Below, piece after piece: positions 17,197 through 24,386 of a stretch of 36,678 nucleotides of DNA. The DNA is from a virus: positions 1 to 36,678 of IMG/VR virus record IMGVR_UViG_3300009164_000174; one strand, 5' to 3'. Each line of letters begins with the position of its first letter. Position 1 is the first letter of the stretch. The notes beneath the pieces were generated by a model, which saw only the letters and a program-made list of their open reading frames with translations, made no database searches and was not told where the DNA came from. The position numbers and the translations under genes were made by a program.

Positions 17197-18015
17197 TTAA
17201 TATTCTTTTTTAATTCCTCCTGCTGTTGAATAAGTTTTAATAATATTTTCTGGGTCTTGCTCAAAATGTTTTTTAACAACCTCCACATTTTTTAAATCGT
17301 CATCAGAAAAACCTATTTTTGGGACAAAATAATTATTTATTTTATTTTTTAAGAAAGCCTTTTTTTGTATATGTTGAGACATATCTTTAACATATTTAAC
17401 AAATTCTTTTAACGCTTTTATTTTACCTTCTTCCGGATTAGTTGCGGAACCTTCTCCATAACTTACAGGGTAAAACCTACATAAGTCCAAATATTCTCGA
17501 ATCATCTCTCTTTTAGAGACATTTTCTTCATCCGCTAAATCACGATATTTTTCTAAATTTCTAACTAATTCGTTTGAATCAATACCATTAATATTTGAAA
17601 CAATGTAATTGTAACAAGCCTCTTTTAGTACTGATGGTGTATGACCTCTTGCGGTCACTATTGAAAAAATTGACCCATTATTTATTGCCTCAACAAAATC
17701 TTCCCAAGCCGGTCCAGGTTTAGCAGTCATAGCATCAACTATAAATTGTTTATCTCCTTTAACTCCAAAATACATAAAAGGGGTTTCTGCAAATCCAACA
17801 ATTGTATGTCCGTCAAATTCAAAAGGTTCTTTACCAATTATTTCACGATAAGTTGCAAAATCTTCAGTAGACATCCCTATCTCATCACCATCTTCATCTT
17901 TAAGTAAAATTTTTGTTGGCATTGACACAATATTATCGTCCCAATCGAAAGCGTAATACTTTTCATCCGGAGCACCAAACTCATCAATTCCTTCTTTTAT
18001 TTTATTTTTTAACAT
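17197..18015 (-). CDS. HAD-superfamily hydrolase between sheath and tube genes
   Basis: A 272-aa protein with HAD phosphatase motifs in order: FDWDDN at residues 23-28 (motif I, nucleophile D24, acid D26), SIVTARG around 118-124 (motif II, T121), a Lys near 198-200 (possible motif III) and GFSDDD at 235-240 (motif IV acids D238/D239). The fold removes or transfers phosphate through an Asp-phosphate intermediate; the substrate cannot be read from the sequence. A long insertion after motif I (about 40-110) could be a cap domain. It stands between two major tail genes where T4 has none, so it looks like an inserted accessory gene, possibly for nucleotide or nucleic-acid end metabolism. No octamer lies upstream; it is probably read through from the sheath gene past the hairpin at 18035. 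Confidence 0.75.
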   Translation of the reverse strand: MLKNKIKEGIDEFGAPDEKYYAFDWDDNIVSMPTKILLKDEDGDEIGMSTEDFATYREIIGKEPFEFDGHTIVGFAETPFMYFGVKGDKQFIVDAMTAKPGPAWEDFVEAINNGSIFSIVTARGHTPSVLKEACYNYIVSNINGIDSNELVRNLEKYRDLADEENVSKREMIREYLDLCRFYPVSYGEGSATNPEEGKIKALKEFVKYVKDMSQHIQKKAFLKNKINNYFVPKIGFSDDDLKNVEVVKKHFEQDPENIIKTYSTAGGIKKEY

Positions 18016-18034
18016 AATTTTTAATTAAGGCTTA

Positions 18035-18070
18035 ATTATGACCCACCCTAAGATGAGTCATAATTTTTTT
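18035..18070 (+). terminator. Strong hairpin with plus-strand T run
   Basis: An 11-bp stem with one wobble (18035-18045 with 18054-18064) and an 8-nt loop lies between the sheath and HAD genes. The T run (18064-18070) is on the plus strand, so as an intrinsic terminator it would stop rightward, antisense transcription. For the leftward sheath mRNA there is no U run, so there it may instead be a processing or 3'-protecting hairpin. Confidence 0.5.
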
Positions 18071-18071
18071 A

Positions 18072-21000
18072 TTATATATTCTCGAAAGAAGCTCCGGTTG
18101 GAGTAATATAGAATGTGATGTCTATAAATTCTAACGATTTGGTTGGTTTGATATAAATCTTACCTGTCATTTGATTTCTATCTAAATCAGCCACGTCTGA
18201 CGAAACTGTTACACGGAAATCATATAAACCTCTGTCTCTTCTGATTGCATCTAAGATAGGGTTAACAGCATCTAAGAAGTCTTGTCTTACTTTTTGGTCG
18301 TTTTGTTCAAACAATAATCTTACAGATACCGCTGAAATCAATTTACGAGCTTGAAGTAATAATCTTCTAACATTTATTCTATCAAGTGCTGATTGAGCAA
18401 TTTGTAGAGTTTTATTACCCCAAATTACGGTACCTACATCAGAGAAAGTAGCAATTGGATTGATACGACCTTGGTAAAGAGTATCTCTATCTTCTTGAGT
18501 AAGTTTCTTTCTCGCTTTGATTGCGTTTACAATACCTCTTGTGTAACCTGCCGCTGCGAACCAAGGGAACGCGATGTTATCGGTTAACGCTAAGTTTCTA
18601 ACAACCTCAGCCGTTGGTGGTAAATAGATTTGTGTATTATTAACACTATCTCTAGTTAATACCCAAGGGTAATAAGTTGCTGTATAGTTAGAGTCAATAC
18701 CACTTTCTTCTAAAATATTTACCGCCTCTTGTGGGTAAATTAATGCACTTGGGTCAGGACTTGGAATAAATAAATCACTATCAGCCGTTGTACAAATATA
18801 TAATGAGTCAGCTCTGTTAAACTCAATCATTTCAATCGCCTCCTCAACTAAATCAGAGTTATTTGAATAATCAATACCCGGAGTAACAAATATGTTGATA
18901 TTAACCGCCTCAGGATTTGAAAATGTTTGTTGTCCTAATAAGTATGCGTAGTAATCAGAATTACCATAATCAACACTATTGTTTCCAACGGTAATTTTCT
19001 TGAATGCTCCCCATCCTGTGGCCGTTGGATATTGAATATCCGGACAGTATCCGTTTAAGAAACCTTGTCTACCTAATTTAAATCTATCCGTATTACTTCT
19101 TGATTCTCTATAGATATCCCATCCGTCAAAACCACCTTGTACTAATAATGAGAATTTACGTGAGTATATTCTGTAGTAAGGACTTGATTCACTTGTTGGG
19201 TCAGATGTAAATGTTGTATCACCAACGTAATATGCCGGAGTTCCACTTGTAGTAAATGCGTTTGATATTGTAATACCACTTGCATTTTTATCCATATGGA
19301 AACCTTTTGTCAGTGTTAACCATTCCGCAGCATCACTATCAATACATATATTTAATGGTCTTTGTTTTCCTTTATATTGGAAGAAATCGACATCGTATCC
19401 TGCTCCGTTTCCTGTTGAAATACCTAAGTAAGTTCTACGAACATTATCTCCCGGACTTAGAGTAGCGTCATTACCACCTGAACTTAATCCAAATGGGGGG
19501 TCAAATACTACCTCACCTGGATAATCATATTTAGTTTTATATATTGGGAATGGAGACCTTGATGAACCATATTGTCTAAATTTAAATCCTTGGAATCCAC
19601 AAGGTAATGTGTCAATTGGTGCGTCTTCATTCATTTCTACCATAATGTATTTTGAATTCAACTCATACTCACCATCAGTTGTACCAATTTTCTTGGCCAC
19701 AAATGAATTATCATTTGGGTTCATAGTACAATTTGTAAATTTCTCAATAACTACCGGATTATTATCCGTATCAAAGAAGTCTCTAACCAAAATATCAAAT
19801 GTTAAATTACCAAAAGACATATTTGCAATAGATATTTTAACTTCAGTATTAGCAGCATTACCATCAGATATTGTTGCAAATCTAAATAAATTAAATACTT
19901 TGTTACCTCTTACTTCAGAAACAACCCACGGAGAAACCGGTGTTTGATATCTTTCTAAGTAGTAAGCGATTGAGGATGCGTTACCACTACCCGCCGCTCT
20001 TGGTAAATCTAATAAATTACAATTTAAACCTCTAATATAACCTTTATTATATCCATAATTCAATAATGCTTGGAATCTTTCTTCAACAAATACCGGAACT
20101 GTTGTTCTTGGTTTAGCAAAGTTTGAAGAACCAAATACTTTTGGTAAGTATTTAGAATCTGATTCACTAAATGATGTTTCGAAGAAGAATGTATTACCAT
20201 CATAATCAGTCACATTAAGACCAAACGTTGCAAATGGATTTTTATTAATATTTGAATAAGTTGATGCAGTACAATTAATAGATACATCAGTCGCTCCTGT
20301 AACTTCATAAACCGGTCCATCACTACCCGTACCATAAGTTGCAATACCTCTTGAACGAAGAGTTGCTATAACCATATCATCAAAATCAGTATACGAAACA
20401 CCTGAATATGTGTAAATTTTACCACTTACCGTACCACTATAACAAGTTGTTATTATTCCGGTATTATTTGAACCTGTGTTACCTGATGTTGCAGGATTAC
20501 AAGGATTATATATAGAAACATTTACTGTCCAATTTTTTGTTGTTCCACTATCTTGAGACACTAAAACATATTGTTTAGTTCCCGCTGAGAAATTTTGGGT
20601 TGTTCCTGAACTTTGTTGTGTAACACCACTAACTTTAACATTTGTAGTACAAGAACTGAACATAACAGTTAATGCTGTTAATCCTGATGTTGGTGTTCCT
20701 TGTGGTAATACAACACTAATTGTATTGTTATTATAATTTATACTACCAACAGTATTTGAAACTGTTGCAGAACTCATAGAAAATGAATAGAATGTTGCAC
20801 AATTTGATAATGACGTAGTGGCGGTTAAAGCACTAACAACATTATAGAATGAGAAACCACTATATGAACCACTATTATTATCAAATAAAGAATAATACCA
20901 AGGGTCGTTATTTGCGTCAGTATAATCTGCGTTAGTTGAACTTACACTATCAATACCATAGACATTATTTTCAGATGTATAAGCGCTTAAAGAGTTATAG

Positions 21001-21659
21001 TCAGAACCTGAAATAGTTCCATAGTAGTTAATCGATGTTGCTGAACTACTTGGTGTTGTTATAATGTCAAATAACTGTGATTGAATATTATCTAAAAGTC
21101 TTGATGTACTACCATTAAATGTTTCGTAAGTATCATTTATTTTATTTGAGATTAATGTTGGAACATTAAATACTTGAACCGTACCAATCCCACTATTACA
21201 TCCAGTAAAGGTGAATGTGAATGGAGTGATAGTATATCCTGTACATATGTTAGTACAAGTATTAATATCATATGTAAAACCTGAACATTGGAAACCTACT
21301 GTTGATTTATCTACGTTCGCGATTGTTCTAAAAGACCAAGATGGTCCCGCGTCATATCCTGACAATCCCAAAATTCTAGTTACAAACAACTGATTAGATT
21401 GTTGTAAATAAGCTTTTGCGATATACGAAGCTTCATACTTCGGTATTTGTGTATTAATAAATTTTTCAGGTGTTGTCCCTCCAAAGAAGTTAGTAAATTC
21501 ATCAAAATTTCGTATAAAAATAGGTTCGAAAGCTGGACCTTTAAGAGTCTCACCAACAATACCTAATGTGGTTACACCCACACTCTGTGCTACGAAACTT
21601 AAATCAACTTCGGAAGTATATACCCCAGGTGATACGAATACTTTGCTGTTTGTTGCCAT
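18072..21659 (-). CDS. gp18: Tail sheath protein (gp18-like) with large insert
   Basis: A 1195-aa contractile sheath protein. The N-terminus (SPGVYTSEVDLSFVAQSVGVT, then VGETLKGPAFEPIFIRNFDEF) and C-terminal half (NIFVTPGIDYSN, PWFAAAGYTRGIVNAIKAR, VIWGNKTLQ, INVRRLLLQARK) are typical of T4 gp18, which polymerises around the tube and contracts to drive injection. T4 gp18 has 659 aa; this one carries over 500 extra residues, much of it Ser/Thr/Asn-rich, between about 125 and 480. Within it, about 288-382 look like an Ig-like beta-sandwich (see findings). The insert is probably displayed on the outer surface. The leader has an octamer 30 nt upstream and a 12-nt sequence shared with the DNA polymerase leader. 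The start is the ATG at 21659, with no Shine-Dalgarno sequence. Confidence 0.9.
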   Translation of the reverse strand: MATNSKVFVSPGVYTSEVDLSFVAQSVGVTTLGIVGETLKGPAFEPIFIRNFDEFTNFFGGTTPEKFINTQIPKYEASYIAKAYLQQSNQLFVTRILGLSGYDAGPSWSFRTIANVDKSTVGFQCSGFTYDINTCTNICTGYTITPFTFTFTGCNSGIGTVQVFNVPTLISNKINDTYETFNGSTSRLLDNIQSQLFDIITTPSSSATSINYYGTISGSDYNSLSAYTSENNVYGIDSVSSTNADYTDANNDPWYYSLFDNNSGSYSGFSFYNVVSALTATTSLSNCATFYSFSMSSATVSNTVGSINYNNNTISVVLPQGTPTSGLTALTVMFSSCTTNVKVSGVTQQSSGTTQNFSAGTKQYVLVSQDSGTTKNWTVNVSIYNPCNPATSGNTGSNNTGIITTCYSGTVSGKIYTYSGVSYTDFDDMVIATLRSRGIATYGTGSDGPVYEVTGATDVSINCTASTYSNINKNPFATFGLNVTDYDGNTFFFETSFSESDSKYLPKVFGSSNFAKPRTTVPVFVEERFQALLNYGYNKGYIRGLNCNLLDLPRAAGSGNASSIAYYLERYQTPVSPWVVSEVRGNKVFNLFRFATISDGNAANTEVKISIANMSFGNLTFDILVRDFFDTDNNPVVIEKFTNCTMNPNDNSFVAKKIGTTDGEYELNSKYIMVEMNEDAPIDTLPCGFQGFKFRQYGSSRSPFPIYKTKYDYPGEVVFDPPFGLSSGGNDATLSPGDNVRRTYLGISTGNGAGYDVDFFQYKGKQRPLNICIDSDAAEWLTLTKGFHMDKNASGITISNAFTTSGTPAYYVGDTTFTSDPTSESSPYYRIYSRKFSLLVQGGFDGWDIYRESRSNTDRFKLGRQGFLNGYCPDIQYPTATGWGAFKKITVGNNSVDYGNSDYYAYLLGQQTFSNPEAVNINIFVTPGIDYSNNSDLVEEAIEMIEFNRADSLYICTTADSDLFIPSPDPSALIYPQEAVNILEESGIDSNYTATYYPWVLTRDSVNNTQIYLPPTAEVVRNLALTDNIAFPWFAAAGYTRGIVNAIKARKKLTQEDRDTLYQGRINPIATFSDVGTVIWGNKTLQIAQSALDRINVRRLLLQARKLISAVSVRLLFEQNDQKVRQDFLDAVNPILDAIRRDRGLYDFRVTVSSDVADLDRNQMTGKIYIKPTKSLEFIDITFYITPTGASFENI

Positions 21660-21661
21660 TA

Positions 21662-21673
21662 GTTTGTCTTGTT
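21662..21673 (-). repeat. Leader element AACAAGACAAAC, copy 1
   Basis: This 12-nt coding-strand sequence lies just before the sheath ATG. An identical copy precedes the DNA polymerase gene at 31440-31451. Confidence 0.45.
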
Positions 21674-21689
21674 TATAATTTTATTTATA

Positions 21690-21697
21690 TATAAATA
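21690..21697 (-). promoter_or_regulatory. TATTTATA octamer before tail sheath
   Basis: Coding-strand TATTTATA lies 30 nt before the sheath ATG. It is followed by TATAAATA, so both orientations of the octamer occur in this leader. Confidence 0.45.
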
Positions 21698-21733
21698 TTA
21701 AAAAAAAATCAAAATACTTTACTTCGTAGCAAC

Positions 21734-21741
21734 TATTTATA
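21734..21741 (+). promoter_or_regulatory. TATTTATA octamer before the RHH gene
   Basis: Plus-strand TATTTATA lies 35 nt before the ATG at 21777. The 117-nt region 21660-21776 is thus a divergent promoter region with one octamer facing each way. Confidence 0.4.
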
Positions 21742-21776
21742 TTTTAGGGAGATTATTTTCTACCTTTTTTCTACTT

Positions 21777-21941
21777 ATGGATGAAGACATCAAAAAGATT
21801 AAAAATTTAAAGATATCGGTGGAGACACACGAGATTCTTAAAACCTACTGTGAAAAGAGAGGTATTAAAATGTACCGGTTCTTAGAAAGACTTATTGTTG
21901 AAAAGTGTAAAGAAAAAAAAGATATCTACGGAGAAGATTAA
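21777..21941 (+). CDS. Small ribbon-helix-helix DNA-binding protein
   Basis: A 54-aa plus-strand protein starting MDEDIKKIKNLKIS and ending in a Lys/Glu-rich tail. The pattern LKISVETHEILKTYCEKRG followed by an amphipathic helix (MYRFLERLIVEKCK) is that of the MetJ/Arc/CopG ribbon-helix-helix fold: a short beta strand (residues 11-15) that inserts in the DNA major groove as a dimer, then two helices with the turn at KRGI. It is the only plus-strand gene within 24 kb of minus-strand genes. It is divergent from the sheath gene, and its stop codon overlaps the end of the gp15-like gene by 4 nt (21938-21941). It could repress the sheath promoter or its own, but the target is inferred from position only. 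Confidence 0.7.
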   Translation: MDEDIKKIKNLKISVETHEILKTYCEKRGIKMYRFLERLIVEKCKEKKDIYGED

Positions 21942-22972
21942 AGTATCTTATCTATGAATTGAATACTTGATTCTAATTGGTTGTCAGTTTTAACTACATC
22001 AATTCTTAAAATATCACCTGAATTAATTTGTATTAACTCTAAATCACTACCATAATAATCATCGTTGATATAGACATCAAACGAATCTATATTTGTTGTA
22101 TCACCAATTTTAATATCAACAATATAACTAAATAATTGTGTTAAAGTAGTGGTGCCAACAATAAATAATGCTTGACTTCCAACACCCTCCTCGTCTTTTT
22201 TTCTCTTACCACGTCTTGTTGTGGTCTTATCAAATTCAACAACTTGTAAAACTCTTGTTATTGCTGGTGATACTTCAAATTCATCTTCGTCAATTAAAAA
22301 TCCTAACATTGTGAATTCATAACTTTGAATATAGTATTTTCTTTTCTCAACATCCATAACGGACTCATCGGTAATATTACCCATAACAATTGGAATATAA
22401 TGACCTTTAATCACGGCATAAGCTTGTTTTGATGCAAATTTTTCAAGAATAGTTTGATTGAGTTTATTTAACTCTCTCATTCTATTACAAATAATTTTAA
22501 CAGAATAAGTAATATCCACCGGAACCGGTTGAGGTATTGTATAAACATCCATACCATTTCGTTGTCCATCCCAAGTTGGAACTTGAGCATAAAAATATTG
22601 TCTTCTATTTGGTATGTTATATAACAACGAAGGGTTTGTACCAAATTTAACTTCGGGTAGTCTAATTGTTGTTATAAATGGTGGTTCGGCGTTTTTATCT
22701 ATATTTTGAAAGTTCCAAGTTTCGGTAAATTGAGCCCAATTTTGAGTTGTAACAATAATATCAACCGTTGGAATTGTCTTACCTTCAACAACCACTTTTA
22801 ACTCATCTTTAACAAAATCTAAAAACCCTCTGTCCAAGTCGGCGTGCAATAAAGATTTTGGAAGATAAGTTCCGTCTTTATTGATTTTGTCCAAAAGTTC
22901 TTGTCTTCTTGGTAAAAGAGTTTTTGGTTCAGTTAGTGGTAAGTTTTTTTTTATTTTACTTGGTAAACCCAT
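21938..22972 (-). CDS. Tail connector / sheath-terminating protein (gp15-like)
   Basis: A 344-aa protein probably corresponding to T4 gp15, the hexameric connector that caps the tail and joins it to the neck. Evidence is the segment LPEVKFGTNPSLLYNIPNRR (about residues 103-122) followed by a VPVDITYSVKIICNRMRELNK region near 150, like phage tail-terminator proteins that describe a beta-sheet then helix, and the order gp14-like, gp15-like, gp18, gp19 as in T4. T4 gp15 has 272 aa; the additional C-terminal part (about 265-344), after a basic linker RRGKRKKDEE, looks like a small beta-rich add-on. The ATG at 22972 lies 13 nt after an octamer. Similarity is moderate; another proximal-tail protein is possible. 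Confidence 0.55.
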   Translation of the reverse strand: MGLPSKIKKNLPLTEPKTLLPRRQELLDKINKDGTYLPKSLLHADLDRGFLDFVKDELKVVVEGKTIPTVDIIVTTQNWAQFTETWNFQNIDKNAEPPFITTIRLPEVKFGTNPSLLYNIPNRRQYFYAQVPTWDGQRNGMDVYTIPQPVPVDITYSVKIICNRMRELNKLNQTILEKFASKQAYAVIKGHYIPIVMGNITDESVMDVEKRKYYIQSYEFTMLGFLIDEDEFEVSPAITRVLQVVEFDKTTTRRGKRKKDEEGVGSQALFIVGTTTLTQLFSYIVDIKIGDTTNIDSFDVYINDDYYGSDLELIQINSGDILRIDVVKTDNQLESSIQFIDKIL

Positions 22973-22976
22973 TTTT

Positions 22977-23420
22977 TTAATTTATTATAAATATTTTGTT
23001 CTTAGAATTTATCATTTTTACTATATCCGCTTTATATACGGGTTTTTCAGTGTCTTTCATAACAAATGAGTTATACTTATATGGGTTATAAGTCACAATA
23101 TTGTTATTAGGTTCACTCGGCATATCTTCACAAGGATAATTACAATAATCAACCAAAGTTCCAATCACAAATGAATGAACATTTTTTCTTTTGTCTTTTA
23201 ATACTTTATCTCTACCACCTTGTCTAACTCTAAATTCAACATCAAGTAATTTAACGTAATCCGCGTGAGCAATAACTCGTCCGTTATAACTTACTGAAAA
23301 GGTGTGTTTATGTAAATTATAATAAACCATAACCCTATCACCTAAATGTTGTTTTTCTTCATTATTTGTAACATCTTCAAATAATTTCCTATATTGATTT
23401 TCGTTAATTATTAATTTCAT
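22977..23420 (-). CDS. Unknown 147-aa protein with MKLIINE leader
   Basis: I do not recognise a named family. The protein begins MKLIINENQYRKLFED, has a beta-rich middle (MVYYNLHKHTFSVSYNGRV, then DVEFRVRQGGRDKVL) and a basic segment KDKRKNVHSFVIG, and contains CNYPCED near residue 93. No membrane segment is visible. It is part of a tight run: its start overlaps the end of the 140-aa gene upstream by 17 nt, and its stop is four bases before the gp15-like ATG. The N-terminus resembles that of its upstream neighbour (MKVIITE), and both contain IxE, the T4 prohead protease recognition pattern. Location between neck and tail genes would fit a virion or internal protein, but function is unknown. 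Confidence 0.6.
   Translation of the reverse strand: MKLIINENQYRKLFEDVTNNEEKQHLGDRVMVYYNLHKHTFSVSYNGRVIAHADYVKLLDVEFRVRQGGRDKVLKDKRKNVHSFVIGTLVDYCNYPCEDMPSEPNNNIVTYNPYKYNSFVMKDTEKPVYKADIVKMINSKNKIFIIN
22986..22993 (-). promoter_or_regulatory. TATTTATA octamer before gp15-like gene
   Basis: Coding-strand TATTTATA ends 13 nt before the ATG at 22972. It lies inside the 3' end of the upstream gene. Confidence 0.4.
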
Positions 23421-23826
23421 AATTGTAATACGTTGATACGGTTTTAACTGGTAATTTGAAGTTATCTTTAAACCATTTTTTCATCGGTTCTTTCCAATGA
23501 GTTCCAAACATACTATCTAAATGTCTTCCATTTTCACCTAAAACATCTAATATTGGTGCTTCATCTCTAAAAGGTTTATGTGATGGGTCGTTCTTATCAT
23601 AGAAATCAACATCAAAATAATGAAAAACAAAATCAGAATCTTCGTAACCTTCATATTCTCCTTTGTAAAACATTAAAAAATTTTCATTTTCTCTATCAAT
23701 ATCCGGATATCCATCTTCATCTTCATCAATACCATATATCCAATCCATATTATTTGGGTCAAAGGTTTCATCAATATAGTTATAGATTGAATTAGACACC
23801 TTACTCTCTGTAATTATTACTTTCAT
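23404..23826 (-). CDS. Unknown acidic 140-aa protein with MKVIITE leader
   Basis: Not recognised. The protein is strongly acidic and aromatic: residues 20-80 contain a run of Asp/Glu/Tyr/Phe (YGIDEDEDGYPDID, KGEYEGYEDSDFVF, YFDVDFYDKND), followed by a more neutral C-terminal part with MFGTHWKEPMKKWFKDNF near 105. Such DNA-mimic-like acidity is seen in some phage inhibitors, but acidity alone does not prove that. It begins MKVIITESK, an N-terminus resembling its downstream neighbour. The ATG overlaps the stop of the gp14-like gene by one base (TAATG), and its own stop overlaps the next gene by 17 nt, so it is translated with the neck gene. Confidence 0.6.
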   Translation of the reverse strand: MKVIITESKVSNSIYNYIDETFDPNNMDWIYGIDEDEDGYPDIDRENENFLMFYKGEYEGYEDSDFVFHYFDVDFYDKNDPSHKPFRDEAPILDVLGENGRHLDSMFGTHWKEPMKKWFKDNFKLPVKTVSTYYNYEINN

Positions 23827-24338
23827 TATAATCCTCTAAATTCGTTATTAGTTACCGGTGACGCCATTATTGTTCTATAAAAAGGTTTGTATCCACCATA
23901 AGTGTGTTTATTATCAGAAGTAACCCTTCCATCATTATTAACCGTATAATATCTTACCTTATCTTCTGTTTCATAATACCCAATATAATCGCCATAATTA
24001 ATATCCACCTCCAATTCATCTAAATCTCTTTGATAAACTGATACTTTCATATTACCCGGTTCCATTTGGTCTATTTTAGAATTACCTAAATACTTGTTCT
24101 CAGGTGCCATAATTTGAACATATCCTTTAAACTCAACTGGTGGTAAAAATTTAATACCATCAGATGCTGTTTCACCATAAACGTCATCAGTTTTAGTTTT
24201 ATATCTATCAACACGATATAAAACCAATGTAAAATTCATCCACCCGTGTAACCATTCGGTTCCAAAGTCCTGTTGTAATTTAAAATCCTCAGCCCCGAAG
24301 AATTTACCTATTCTTGTTATTGGTACTTTATTATTCAT
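23826..24338 (-). CDS. Neck protein (gp14-like)
   Basis: A 170-aa protein probably equivalent to T4 gp14, one of the neck proteins that close the filled head and dock the tail. The segment GDYIGYYETEDKVRYYTVNNDG (about residues 115-136), followed by GGYKPFYRTIMASPV near 147, has the feel of gp14's GDLIYF...FYQLG region. Neighbours agree: gp15-like and gp18 genes follow in T4 order, and a gp13-like gene is encoded nearby on the opposite strand. Other features are EWLHGWMNFTLVLYRVDR near 28-45 and FLPPVEFKGYVQIMAPENKY near 64-83. T4 gp14 has 256 aa, so this is shorter. An AT-rich divergent region (24339-24386) with GATAAATA-like sequence separates it from the helicase gene. Confidence 0.5.
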   Translation of the reverse strand: MNNKVPITRIGKFFGAEDFKLQQDFGTEWLHGWMNFTLVLYRVDRYKTKTDDVYGETASDGIKFLPPVEFKGYVQIMAPENKYLGNSKIDQMEPGNMKVSVYQRDLDELEVDINYGDYIGYYETEDKVRYYTVNNDGRVTSDNKHTYGGYKPFYRTIMASPVTNNEFRGL

Positions 24339-24386
24339 ATTGATAAATATTATAAAATATGTTATATTTCTATTAAAAGATTAAAT

